From positions 16,207,501-16,271,500 of the forward strand of contig AP031355.1 of NCBI GenBank assembly GCA_037833965.1: a DNA stretch of 64,000 bases. The letters are read 5' to 3'. Every line of letters starts with the position of its first letter. Position 1 is the first letter of the stretch. A program made the position numbers and the translations under genes. Shown one piece after another: positions 32,197-45,053 of this stretch. This stretch comes from Marchantia polymorpha subsp. ruderalis. Lineage: Eukaryota > Streptophyta > Marchantiopsida > Marchantiales > Marchantiaceae. Below the pieces are notes generated by a model. It searched no databases. It was given only the letters and a program-made list of their open reading frames with translations, and had not been told where the DNA came from.

Positions 32197-33033
32197 TGGG
32201 TTTTTGGATCACCGAGGGTTCGCTGGGCTTTGCCGGGCGCTTGTGCAAGAAAGAAAATCTAACTCCCGCGGTGATCTCAGACTAGGATCGGCTTCAACAT
32301 TGTCTGCGAAAGTTAGAATTTCATCGCGAATATTCTCGAACAGAACAGAAGTTGTTCGTTCGGTCTCACTACGTTCCTTCGTGTCTGTACCATAGTCTCC
32401 AGAGTATGTCCAACAAAATTTGGCATTGTCGACTGGAACCATCTTGCGAAGATTACGTGGAAGCCAACCACAAACCAAGAACTTCATGATTCTAGTGCAT
32501 GGAATGCTAATTGGCACTAATAACCTTGCTGGTGCCAACACTTTTCTCTCACTGATCACTCCATGTCTCGAGATGCGCCATCGCTAGTGGGTTTGGGTTG
32601 CCTTTTGACATCTGAGATCTTGTGCAGTGGTATTATGAACTCATTTGTCTTACATTTTTTACTGGAGCCTGATTCGTTACAGAAACACTGCCAAAGAGCC
32701 TAACCATGTCCTCCACTAATATTAGTCCGTTACTGTAGATCAGAACGTGCAAAATCACTTGTCTTCTGCCTTTTCTTGTTCCAGTCTTTGTCTCTTGGCT
32801 TCTTCGTTTGTTGTGTCTCATGACCCTTCTGGGCTTTTATGTACTTCGACATTTATGCAGTCATTACTTTTTATTCCGTAAACTTATCTTAACAAGCACA
32901 TCAACTTTATGGTTTACTGTGGACTTTAAAGGTGTGTTCACCTTGTAAAGGTGGACCAAGCGAAGCATATCACTGTGTCTGCTGATGTCCAAATTTAGAA
33001 TTTACCAAGTTCAAGGTCATACAGAGTAAGTAC
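32197..33033. other. 3' flank of the ankyrin-PGG gene
   Basis: The first ~70 bases still align out of frame with the C-terminal extension of the truncated copy (GATGG.TTTTGGA.CACC...CGCTTGTGC), showing that the stop at 32194-32196 shortened the protein. Beyond that no gene is recognised. Confidence 0.5.
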
Positions 33034-33300
33034 ACTGGATCAATGCTCGACTACAACAGTTTTTGTTTCTGCCATAAGTACACATTTCTATAACAAAATT
33101 AACTTGGTAGAAGGCACTGATTAGTCACGAGTTGCAAAGGTAGCCAAAGTTTCTTGTGGAGTTCCAAGACCAACCCACGACGAGTTACATCAAGATCCAC
33201 ATAGAAAATGGGAAGAAATGAGCTGTTGGAATGGGGACCTGAGGGAAGCTGCAAAGACTTGCTTCATAATAAATAGGGTGAAGAGAGATCAAACGATTGA
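33034..33300 (+). repeat. Ankyrin-PGG 3'-flank repeat, copy 3
   Basis: Aligns with 5722-5985 in two blocks (see there), placing the same non-coding module about 0.85 kb downstream of this gene's stop. Confidence 0.75.
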
Positions 33301-34893
33301 GCTTATTGGCTTGAAACTTGTCTATTTTCTGAGGTAGGGCCAGATTTGGTAGAAGCTGGTTCCCTGCAAATCTCCTATGTAAAGACTTTGAAGATCAAGA
33401 GGCAAATACATCAAAATTAAAAGTTTAGATTTATTTCCACACTCTCGGTACTCCAATTGATGAAGTATAGAAATGTCTCCGAGTTCAGGTTTTCTTGAGA
33501 TCCAATTCCCGCGAAATGCAGACTCCATGGAATTCTCAATCATTACTTTACATTCTCATTCGAACCCAATGAAAAGTTATCTACTTTTCATTGGGTTCGA
33601 ATACACAATGCAAAGTTGTCGAGCCACCTTTATAGTACACAACAAATTAGTTTAAAAATTTCTCTAATTTTTTTGATGCTTTACTCAGATTCCTTAATAT
33701 TTTCAATAAGACTTACATTGAACTCGTTTATATAATGACGCGTTACTAGATTCACTAAGTATCATTGGTTGATTGGAATAAATCAAGACCTAAATTAACT
33801 CTCAATAATAACATGAAATTCTAAATATCACTTGCGCGTACAAGAAATTATAATTTTTGAATTAAGCGTCCAATTTTAATTATTCTTTTCAGCTATTAAA
33901 GACCATATTTTTTTAAATATCAAAACAAATCAACTTTTTATAGAAAATATTATTAGAAAACCAATGACATCTATAAATACAAATTAACTAGTTAAATTTT
34001 GATCCAAATTAATTCAATTTTATAAGATAGTACTATTTGAGTATTTTCTCTACACATATAAAGCATTTTTTGATAAAAAAATTTGTTATAATCCAAAGAC
34101 ATGATAAATGATACTCTTGTGTTTGCAATAAATATTTTAATTATTTTTTTATGATTTTATTTATTATCTGATCAATTATATAATGATGTTATTTTTTGAT
34201 CGATTTGGATCTTCCTTATGTTTAATTTAAATTTGAAAAATCATATAACTTTTTGGTTTTTGGGGAAAAAAACCCAAAATTTTAAAATTTTAAAAATATT
34301 GTTTTCAAAAAACTATGCTTGAAGAAATAGACTCCATAGATTTATATATGTACAAAAGTACTCTTTGAACCTCTAAATTGAGCTTAAATAGATTTTTAAC
34401 TACTAGAGATTATAGCAAAACATTTAAAGAGTTTTTTTTAATTCTTTATTATTTTTTATTACTTTACAAACTACTTAAATCTAAATACTTCCATTCTAAA
34501 TTTTGACACATAAGTTATTTCTGACCAAATACTAGTATGATTAACTTAACAAAAAGTAATAATGCTTTTTGGCACATAAACATCAATAGTCTTCTTGATG
34601 CTCAGGTTAATTGCAATTTTTTTATATTTAAATTTTTTTATCATCAAATAACCCTTATCATTCAAGTAGTTATATATTCAAAATTTCAAATCATTATTTT
34701 TTCATGTCTCATATAAATTTACATTGGTAGATGTTTAACTTACTTAAACATAAATATTTTTATACTACCATTATTATACATCTCATAAGAGTGATATGTT
34801 TTAATGCAAATTTAAAAAATTTGTAAATAAATTTTAAATCTTAATATAGAAAATTCAAAAATACAATTATTATTCAAATTGTATCCATCATTA
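33301..34893. other. AT-rich intergenic DNA with a perfect 20-bp hairpin
   Basis: At 33558-33577 a 20-base arm (ATTCGAACCCAATGAAAAGT) is followed by TATCT and its exact complement at 33583-33602. The remainder is strongly AT-rich with no gene recognised. Confidence 0.7.
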
Positions 34894-34898
34894 AATAC

Positions 34899-35220
34899 TG
34901 TTAGATTAATTTGGTCTTGGATTAACTACAATTAGTGATAACCATGGTTACAAAAGTTAATTTTGGCTAGGATGACTAAGATGTGCATATTATCTTCTTG
35001 TATAGAAATGAAAAGCATTCATTCACTACGTACAATTCAAGGTTGCATTTAGAGAGTGAACAGGAAGGAGTAGAGCTTGGCTATGGAGGCCGTGTATACT
35101 CTTATGCTTTAGTGAAGTTTCTACTCTTGCCAGTGGATGTAGCCTATGGAAGATGAATCACGTTATATAGGTGTTGTGACTGTCGTGCGTGCTGACCAAT
35201 TTGGATGCTTGCGACTTTCA
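34899..35220 (+). repeat. 5' LTR of the copia element
   Basis: Begins TGTTAGATTAATTTGG and ends CTTTCA. It shares with the 3' LTR the blocks TCTTGGATTAACT, AGTGATAA.CATGGTTAC, GACTAAGATGTGCA and AGTAGAGCTTGGCTATGG. Confidence 0.88.
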
Positions 35221-36359
35221 ATTGGTATTAGAACTCGTTCAATGCACACAGAAGACCAGGAAGCCGCTGAAATGCTGTCAAAATTTCTACTTGCAATTTG
35301 AAGTAATTGTTAGCTAATTCTCTATAGAAGAGTAGATGAAATCACTAATTACACTTTGATGAAGAAACAAGAAAGTTTGAGAAGAATTTGATAGAATGAT
35401 TAGAGAGATTTTTGAAAAGTGAAGCGGAGAGTTCTTTTACATTCTACAGTCAAAGAAATCGCTTTGATTTCTCAAAATTTAAAGTTTTGCCATTAAATTT
35501 TCCAATTTGTCATACCTATGCTTAATCTACTATTCAAGACAATTGTTTCGACCTAAATTTTGTTGAGTTTTGTTGAGAGTTTGCGAAGTTATGGGTGTTA
35601 GAAGATTGGGGTCCAATTCGGCTATGGTGACCTCACATGTTCGCAAATTCGGAGTGACAAATCTCATATTTAGGGTTTTAGGTAAGGTGATAAATCTTAA
35701 ATTTTGGGCGTATTTAGGGTTTGGAAATTTTGGCTCGGAACGAGCTCCGGAATACTCGGATCGGAAGGGGCTTTAAAAGTGTCTACATAAGCTACACAGG
35801 GTAAAAGCTCTATGTGAAGAATCCTGTCACAATAGAATCAAACATAGAGTGTATTTTTTGGCAATTTTGATGGATTAGACTAGGCAAACTATGTTTGTTT
35901 GAGCTAAAATTTTACGGCGTGATTTTTGAACAAGTTGACTACCCGATACAAGAGATGGTTTTAGAAACAGATTTTGTGTAAATTTTTGATAGTAAAGATT
36001 AATTTGGGGATCCATATTCAAATTTTTACCCCCCTTAACTCTGCGGTTAATAAATTTTGTACTCAGAGGTGATTTTGACAAACCATTTTCCAAAGAATTA
36101 GCTTGTAGGTTTCGTGTGGGTGGTTTCAGATTTTAAAATTGAGAACTTTCATTTTTTGACAATTTTGGGGACTAAATGTTGAGAGTTGTTAACAATGTGA
36201 GCGCATTCTAGACATGAGTAGCTTGGAGCGAGAGTTAAACTTGATCCAATTGTTGCGCAAAGTATTGAACTCCTGCATTTAGACGACAAAAGTGAAGAGT
36301 CAAGCTTTCTTTTCGAGTATCATGTTGGAGTCATTCCGCAACGTCATCAAATTGAGAAT

Positions 36360-39300
36360 CGACCAATCAAACCTATGGCGATATCTAAGGTTGGTGGACC
36401 GAGGTTTGAAGTTAAACGTTTTGATGGCCGTACCGACTATCACATATGAAAACGGCAAGTCCAGAATGTGATCAAGGAAAATTGCTTGGGAAAGGTTCTC
36501 AAACCAAAATTCCTAAATATTGATGACGAGTATTGAAATGAGATTCAAAATCAAATTGTGAATATTGTGACTCTCCACTTGAAGCGAAATGTGTTGAAAC
36601 AAGTTGAGGAGTTGAAGACTGTGACAGCTATGTTTCAAGCGCTTCAAACAAAGTATCACATGAAAGAGTTGTCAAATCGACTTTTCACATCATTAAAGCT
36701 GATGAGCTTCAAAATAATCGAAAGTACAAAGATTCATGATCACATTGATGATTTCAATGATTTGTTGATGAATCTTTTGAATCTCGGTGAGGATTTGAAT
36801 TATGAGAAAAAAACATTGCAACTTTTGAGCTCCTTGGCATCCTCATACCACACTCTATCTCGTGTTTTGCTTCATCGAGACAAGAAAAATATCACTTACA
36901 ACAAGATAGTACTATCTTTGTTGACGGATGACATTCAACAAAAGTTGGTTTATTCTTCAACACCTCCTTCTTCTTCTACTACCCTTTATGTCACTTGTCG
37001 GAGATTGAAGAAGCTATCCACCAGCCTGAGCAAGTCGCAAAATTAGTCCAAGTCAAGGAAAGGCAACAAGAAGAAGATGAAGTGTTGGAAGTGTGGCAAG
37101 CTAGATCACATGAAAAAGGATTGTCATAATAAGCCGTAGGAGAAAAGAGAGTAATATGTTGGTACTCTACAAATGTTATGACCAACAATGATGAAGGCTA
37201 TGTCTGGTGAACTTTTCCCTCACCTGGAGAGATGAATGGATTTTGAACTCTACTTGCTCATATCACATGTGTTTTATCCGAGAATTTTTTACTAGTTATG
37301 CATCATCTGAGGGTTCACTTTTAGTGGGATATGATCACTCTTGTAATATTGATAGTATTGGATCCATTTGGATTCAAATGTTTGATAAGATAGTACCAAC
37401 ATTAAAAAATATTAGGCACATTCCCAGTATGCGTAAGAATTTAATTTCACTTGGGGAGTTCGACATGAGAGTCATTCTTTAAAAAGCTATTGATGAAATT
37501 CTCATAGTTGAGAAAGATTCTAACCTGATAATGAAAGCTCATAAGAGGAAGAATTTGTACATCTTGGAGAAGTCTTCTTAGTGAGGCCAATGCTACGACG
37601 TTTTTGGAGTATGAGATCAGATTGTGTCATGCTCGTCTTGGCCAAATAAGGGGAAAGTGTATAAACATTTTACACAAATAGAATTTATGACCTAGCTTGA
37701 GATCTTGGAAGCTTGACATCTTGGAAGCTTGACATCTGTGAGTATTGTGTATTTGAACAGCACATGCAACGTGTTTTTGGATTTCATGTTCATAGTTCCA
37801 AAACAGTTCTTGAGTATGTTCATTCTGATATGTGGAGCCCTTTGCCTGTTGCCTCACATTCTATGAAGTAGTATTGTGTTACGTTTATTAATGACTACTC
37901 AAGATATCTATGCATCTATTTTCTTCCACGCAAGTCTAATGTCTTTATCACTTTTAAGAAGTGGAAAACCCAAGTTGAGACTCAAATAGGAGAGAAGGTG
38001 AAGTTCTTGCGATCAAACAACGGCAATGAATACGTGTCACATGAGTTTAACGCATTATGTGAAAATGAGGGGATTACCCGCCACTTCATCAATGTTTATA
38101 CTCCACAACAAAACAGCGTGTCTTAGAGACACAATCAAACGCTGTTAGATAGATCACGGAGTATGTTGACTCATGCTGGTTTATCACAAATTTTTTTGGC
38201 TGAAGCCATCAATACTACGGCTTATTTGGTAAATCTATTTTCTTGTAGTGCAACAAGTTACAAGACTGCATTTGAAATGTGGCATAAACGGAATGCTGAT
38301 TACTCTTATCTTAGAGTGTTTGGATGTGATGCTTATGCACATGTTTCTAGGAAATTGAGGATTAAGCTCAATCCCAAAGCTACAAAGTGTATTTTTCTTG
38401 GTTATCAGCGTGATGTCAAAGAATACTGCCTTTGGAATCTTGTAGGCTGTAAACTTGTTGTTAATAGAGATGTTTATTTCAATGAGTCCAGATCATCGAA
38501 AGAGGTGGAGATTGTTGATCCTCCTACTAACAAAGGCCAGTTATCTTCCCCAAACAATATTTAGAGAAGATTTTTCATGAAATTTCTCATGATGGATCGC
38601 AAGGAGGTGCTCCACAGATAACTGGCGAGACAAAAGAGCAAGATTTTGCTCTTGAAGAGGTCCATGAAAAGCAACACATTGCTAATGAGCCACCATCTAA
38701 ACAAGCACAAAGTGATCAACCATAATCTTTAACTACAAGACCCACACATGTTCGGCGTGCGTCCAAAAGGTATGGTACATGATTTCCTACTGAACCGGCT
38801 GTTAGGAACGAAGATCTACTTGTTAATGACTTAGAAGAACCGTTGATCACGGAGGATGGGAGCTAGTCCTTTTATACTGAATCTCAATCAGTCCTGGAGA
38901 AGCTTGATTGGGATGCAACAAAGCGAAAGGAAATGAAATCACTTCATGACAACCAGACTTGGAAACTTGTGGAGTTGACCAATGGAAAACAAGCTATAGA
39001 TTGCAAATCGGTCTTCACGGTGAAGTATGGATCTAGTGATGCAACTGAGAAAATCTTCAAGGCAAGATTGATGGCCAATGAATTTCAACAGCAAAAGGGC
39101 ATCAACGACACTGCGATTTTCTCACCAATTGCTAAGTTTTCAACTATATGCTTGTTATGTGCACTTGTCACATTATTTGGTCTATTTTTCAATTAGATGA
39201 ATATTATTACATCCTTTTTGCATGGAGCGTTGGACAAAGTGATTTACATGAGACAATCAGAGGGTTTTTTGAAGAAGGAAAATGAACGTTTGGTTTGTCC

Positions 39301-39690
39301 GTTGCTTAAATCCTTGTATGGACTTAAGCAAAGTTCCCGTCAATGGATAAATTTTTTGATGAATTCATGCATATGTAAGGCTTCATATAAATTGCATATG
39401 ATCCTTGTGTGTACATGAAGCATGTTAGCAACACAAGTTTTGGCTTCATATTACTCGTGTTGTATGTAGATGATATGCTTATTGCCGCTAAAGATATGTC
39501 TGATATTATTAAACTCTAGCTTTGTTTTGAGTTTAATATGAAAGATCTAGATTCTGCTAAGCGTATTCTAGGCATGGAGATCCATAAGGATGAGTCATCA
39601 AGCAAACTTAGGTTGACACAGACGCGGTATGCCAAGAAAGTACTTGCTAGGTTTAACATGTCAAATGCTAAAGCTGGAAGTACTTCATTA
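36360..39690 (+). pseudogene. Copia gag-pol, first part (gag to reverse transcriptase), many stops
   Basis: Gag at about 36400-37040 (162 codons open from 36558), then a zinc knuckle CWKCGKLDHMKKDC at about 37080-37130. The protease-like segment WILNSTCSYHMC (about 37229) deviates from the usual DSGCSxHM, so the catalytic Asp is Asn and the Gly is Thr. In the integrase, FINDYSR and LRSNNGNEY replace the expected IDDYSR and LRSDNG, so two catalytic Asp are Asn. Reverse transcriptase with YVDDM at about 39460-39475. In-frame stops and shifts throughout; inactive. The frame is cut by the gypsy LTR at 39691. Confidence 0.88.
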
Positions 39691-39691
39691 G

Positions 39692-40112
39692 AGTAACCAT
39701 ATTTAATTAGTTAGAACTAAAATAAAAGATACTTTAAATGTTGATATAGATACTTTAGCGTGCATTAGTTGTAGCTGTCATGTCAACGATCTGCGCACTT
39801 GGTAGGTTGAGAGTATGTGTGTTAGTTGACAGTGCCACGTCAGCGATCCGTTTGCTTGTTAGGTAAGGATTGAGTGTGTTAGTTAGAGTGTTAGTTGGGA
39901 GCGCCACTTCAGCGATCCGTGTGCTTGTTTGAGTTATCTGCCACGTCATTCATTCACTAGGAGTGGGATGGATGATGGGAATAAGATGTTATTTCCTTGT
40001 ACTTGTTGGTGAGAGCTATGTAAGGGAGAGGAGAACTCTTGTTGGTATTTCTCATTTTTAGAGTTTATCTTTCTATCTTCGAGTGAACTTCTGTCTAAAC
40101 CCTAGTGTTACA
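39692..40112 (+). repeat. 5' LTR of the gypsy element, with internal duplication
   Basis: The first base has changed (AGTAACC where the 3' LTR has TGTAAAC). It contains two versions of a ~70-bp module (GTTAGTTG...CCAC.TCAGCGATCCGT.TGCTTGTT), where the 3' LTR has the equivalent module once; this explains the length difference. It ends GTGTTACA. Confidence 0.88.
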
Positions 40113-41199
40113 AAGGTATCAGAGCGACCTTGCTATTTCCTTGAGTGTGGATTTCCACTCATGGAATAGCAAGTGAGTGATGATGGAGTGCAGTTTTGAG
40201 AGTGTATAAAGACTAGCTGAGGTCATTGATATGCATGTAGAGAGAGGTGGAAGGGGGGAAATTGTGGTTTTGCAGATATGGACGGGCTTGGCAGGATTCA
40301 AGTACCGCACATGCCAATTCCTAACCTATTCAATATTCAATTTCGTTGCATGGAGAAACATCATTTTTGGATGTACCTTGTGGCTTGTTAGGATGCAGAT
40401 TTTATGACAAGAGTGATGGAGTCAAGAGTGCCACTGATTCTTCCAATAGTTACTTATGGAGAGACTTGGGATTGTACCATATATATTCTATACTTAATGT
40501 TTCATGGATTTGAATCGCAAATCACCCATCCCGGTTTGGTTCAACACTTATGTAGAGATTAGAACAGTCCACCCACAGAATAGATTGTGGAGAGATTTTC
40601 TTGTGAGGAATTATGAGGAAGATTACTATATAGTTGTGATAGAATCATCTATACCTTTTGTGGTTCCTTTTTTGAGAGGTCAGATAGTGATTATACTCAC
40701 TTTGTATTAGAGTGAGTGTGAGAAAGCATGAGGACGTCAATCGATATGGGTAAGGTTCTCAAGGTAATCATGACGAAGATGAAAGAGTTGAGAAAAGCAA
40801 TAGTAGATGGGCATACCAAGCAGCAAGGCATGGAAGAAAAAATTTTGCATTGGAGAGTGAAAAAGTAAAGAGAGAAAGAGTTGGAGAGATGGAAGTTGAA
40901 CCTCAAGTTCAAGCTTCCCAAGTTCAGCTAGAGTCAACTCCTATTGATGCTGTAGACGCAGATAGAAGACGTCTTCAAGAGATTGAAGATTAAGCAAATC
41001 TTTTGCTTTGAATTGGAAAATCCTGTAAGGTAGAATCGTACAAAAGGAATAGAGCAATGGGAGTGTTAGAGGGATGGATAATGATGATGAATATTTATTT
41101 ATACCATTTTTATGCTTCTGATTACATTGTAAGAATGTTCATGATATCTTATCGTACGGATAAGACTCTCAATGGTACATAACATGAAAGAAAATGCTT

Positions 41200-44048
41200 T
41201 CAAATCGAGATGCTACCATTTCGTGGAGCGGAATGCAGGAAGAAATTCTGTAAAATTTTTAAGCGGTGGACTCTCTTTTAATCGCAAGAATGAAGTTGTG
41301 GTACCTGAAGCAGAAAGGAGATATTCATGAGGATATTGAAGAATTTTGTGATCTTTAAGTATCTATCATGGATATGAGTAGAGCAAAAGCCTTGGACGTG
41401 TTCAAACGAGGCTTGAAGTATCAAATTTGAAAGTAGGTGATGGTAAGCAATTCATCTACTGTGAATGAAGTAATCGCAATTGCTCAACAAATTTTGGGTG
41501 CTTTTGGTGTCACACACGATGAACCAGCAAGCAATTTTCAAGATCCATTTGGTCCAACACCTATGGAGTTGGGAAACCTTCGACGTAGAGAACGTTTTGC
41601 ACCAACAAAAAAATCACCATCAAGATTTAGAGGTGAGATTTGGCGACCAGGAGTTCCAAATTTACAAGAAGATTATGCAAATAACGGAATGGGTCGAAGA
41701 AGAGCTGGAGTTCGTGACAATCGTCAATGCTATGCATGTGGACGAATGAGTCACATTGCCAAGTTTTGTCGGATTTGGCCGACACCACAAGGAGGACGAT
41801 CCATACATCGACGACCGTTCAACAACATGGAGGGGATAGAGTATGAAGAGGTGGAGGAAGAAGTTTCAAGAAACAAAGATCACCAGTAAACTTGCCTCGC
41901 GACCTTACTGGTTTTACAAAACAAAGAAAAGACGAGGTTGGAAGAAGGCAATGGTTGGGAGCTCATGGAAGGAGTAAGAAGCAAGCTCAACTCATTGTCA
42001 CTAATGGTTTGATGAAAAGACACAAGGTGAGAGTTTTGAATGATCTGCAACCTCCGGCCTCACTCTCACTCAAGTTTACCTCAGATGGCTTTTTGGTAAC
42101 TCATCATGGTTCTAAAAGACTAGGATTCCTCATCATACGCATAGCCTAAACACCCTCTAACACAATCTCTCAAGGTATCATTACAACTCACACACACATC
42201 GACACTCCAAGGTACTAAAAATTTGTCACTCTTTCATATATGAAAGAAGTCTCTACATATGAACTCTCCAAACTTGCTTGACAGGCTCTTCTTTATCTCT
42301 CTATATATACTACTTAAAGATTTACCATAGTAACAAATGATAATTTCTATCTAACTTACTTTTACAAAAATAAACCATAATAAAGTTGATTAGTTTTCAA
42401 TATGTGGCAGCATGCTATTGACATTCTAAATCTTCTAGATGTTTACTAATACCTAGATTGAAGTGACGACATGCTATTTGTGACTTTCCAACTTCTAGAA
42501 CTTCCACTTTCCACTAAGTCAACATAAGACTTAGTCTAACCAATTAAAAACTCTTTATTTATTCAAACCAATCAAAACTAAACATGAAGTCAAAAAGTAT
42601 TTTCTCTTTGAATCTAGACTTTTGTACAAGAAAAAATAGAAGTGCTCACTCAAATTTTCTAGAACTTCTCTAGTTATTCCGCCAAGTATAGATATTATAG
42701 CTAAACAAGCTAGATTTAGTCATAACTAGTTAGATTTAGTCATAACTATCTTAACCATGATTAACTCCTTGGCTAGTTCTAGTTTTATTTCATACATGCA
42801 ATATTTGGTCTTACAGATCTTGGAGCAACTGAGAATTTTCTATCAATGACTGTTGCTATGAAGTTAGGTTTGATGTTGATGAAGTACCTTAGTGAGAAAG
42901 TTGAATTGCCAAACGGACAAACTGAAATGATAGAAACATTACACGGAGTGTAGAATAATCCATCGGTAGATACAAGGAGAGCATTGTTTGGAGAATAGTT
43001 CGTTTAGCTCGATATGATGTCATACTTGAAATGTCATGGATGAGCAATATAATATAGAGGTAGATTGGATAAGAAAAATGATTACAAGAAGTGGATGGAA
43101 GATCTATAGAGATAGAATTAGATCATAGAATAAGAATTTATCCCTCTTTGTGATAGGTACAACATCCATATCTAGAGATGATGTATTTTTTCTTGGACTT
43201 ATATGAAATATTGGGTCCACGAACAAACTTTACATCCCGGAGTCCTTGAATGACATTTTTATGGAGTATAAAGATGTTTTTTCAGATGATCTACCTGTAG
43301 GATTACCACCAAAGAGGCGAGTACATCACAAAATTGAGGTGATACTTGGAAGTACAGCAACTTGTAAAGTTCCTTTTTGTTTGATTCCAAACAAATTGGA
43401 AGAATTCAAAGCTCAAGTGGAGTAGATGTTGAGCAATGGATTAATTCAACTAAGTGTTTCACCTTATGAAGCTCTAGTGCTCTTTGTGATGAAGAAGTAT
43501 AGATACATGAGACTATGCATCGATTATCGAGAATTGAATCACCAAACGGTGAAAAACGAATATTCATTACCTCGTATGGATGATTTGTTTGATCAACTTC
43601 AAGTAGCGAAGTATTTCACCAAGCTAGATTTGAGAAGTGGCTACAATCAAATTAGAATTGCAGATGAAGATGTCCACAAGACAGCTTTTCGTACTAGTTA
43701 TGGTAACTTTGAGTATCTAGTGATGACTTTTGTTCTCACTAATGCACCATCTACATTCATGGGATTGATGAACGATATCTTTTGCCGTTATCTAGATAAA
43801 TCTGTCATTGTTTTTTTAGATGATCTATTGGTGTATAGCAAAACTTTGAGTGATCATAAAAATCATTTACGAGAGGTACTTTAAGTTTTGATAGACAATC
43901 AATTGTATGTCAAAGCTTCAAAATGTGAATTTGGCAAGTCAGAAGTAAATTACTTGGGTCATAGGGTTACAGCCGTAGGAATCCAAGTGATGAGTGAGAA
44001 GATAGATAACATTCAAAAATTGATAGCACCTAAGGATCAAACTCACAT
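41200..44048 (+). pseudogene. Gypsy gag, protease and reverse transcriptase, broken
   Basis: Gag C-terminal part open at 41437-41889 with zinc knuckle CYACGRMSHIAKFC (about 41725-41770). The protease motif is split by the 770-bp insertion and rejoins as ND-LGATENF at 42820. Reverse transcriptase at about 43400-44043, open for 152 codons from 43426, shows [24 protein letters not shown] and FLDDLLVYS (usual FVDD). The coding sequence is interrupted at 44048 by element C in the middle of the connection domain and continues at 49354 with SFLGLTGF. Confidence 0.88.
42046..42815 (-). mobile_element. Solo-LTR-like insertion, 770 bp, in the gypsy protease
   Basis: Flanked by GATC at 42042-42045 and 42816-42819; excising the insert and one GATC restores the protease reading AAT-GAT-CTT-GGA-GCA. 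Ends are TG...CA on both strands. In minus orientation it begins TGTAAGACC, a common LTR start, and has a TATATATAGAG stretch. It carries no coding region. A 4-bp duplication is unusual for an LTR but the coding restoration is clear. Confidence 0.75.
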
Positions 44049-45053
44049 TGTAATAACCCACTAAAGGCTAAAACTGCACTATAGTGGTAGAAAGGTCAAA
44101 ACCACAGGGACAGAGGAACACACAGGGTACAAAGTGTCACATTTAACAGACATTCTCAGGCGACTGTCACTCCCAGAAATACTGCAAGTGTTCACTCGGA
44201 GCTCACTCGGAGGTCGCACAGTGCAGCGTACAGCACACACACACACACACACACACCTGAAACTACAGAAACACAACCCAGAGATCGGTTAGGACCTCTA
44301 CTTAAGATTTCAGGGGGCGAAAGTCTCTCGCGAGTACACTCAGCGAATCTGCGGGTAGTGACTCCCAACTCCGGCTTTTACAACCCTTCCACTAGTTTTC
44401 TGCTAGCGTAGGGAACCCGGTTTGGACTTTCTACTTCGGATCGAAGTCACTCACACGCGGTGAACAACACGCTCAACTCACAAAACGCGCAGAGAACACA
44501 GGTCCGCACGGAGGGACTCAGCTAAGAAACGACCCAGTAGCACACCATAACTGTCTATTGAAGAGTTTGAATTCTTAGGCACTTGTCATTCCTAGAAATA
44601 CTACAGGGATTGCATTGAAGGCACCTGCTGCAGCATAACCTGAATTTACAACCAAGGCTTACACGAAGTAGCAAAACTTCACTTTGGCATTCAGGGGAAA
44701 AATCCCGAAGGAGTACAATCAGAAACAATCACTCGAAAGTGTAAGGGGGAAACTGTTCAAGTATCTAACTCGTCACTGGCTCTGAGCATCGGCAATCACC
44801 CGCATGTGTAGATCTGAACTACTCAAGTCTCTAACCTATGTACTAGCTCTGAACATTCGGCCGAAGGCCTTCAGCTACACAATGCGGATCGCCAAGGTGT
44901 AGCTCCTCTTGCGTGGTGACAGAACTAAGGACACAAACACGCGGAGAAAATGAGTTCTTGATCTGCACTTCCGAAACTGGAAAAATCCCAAGGCAAGACG
45001 CCTTGAACTACTTTATACCTTCTAAGTCCTAACTAGCAGTACACTGCACAACG

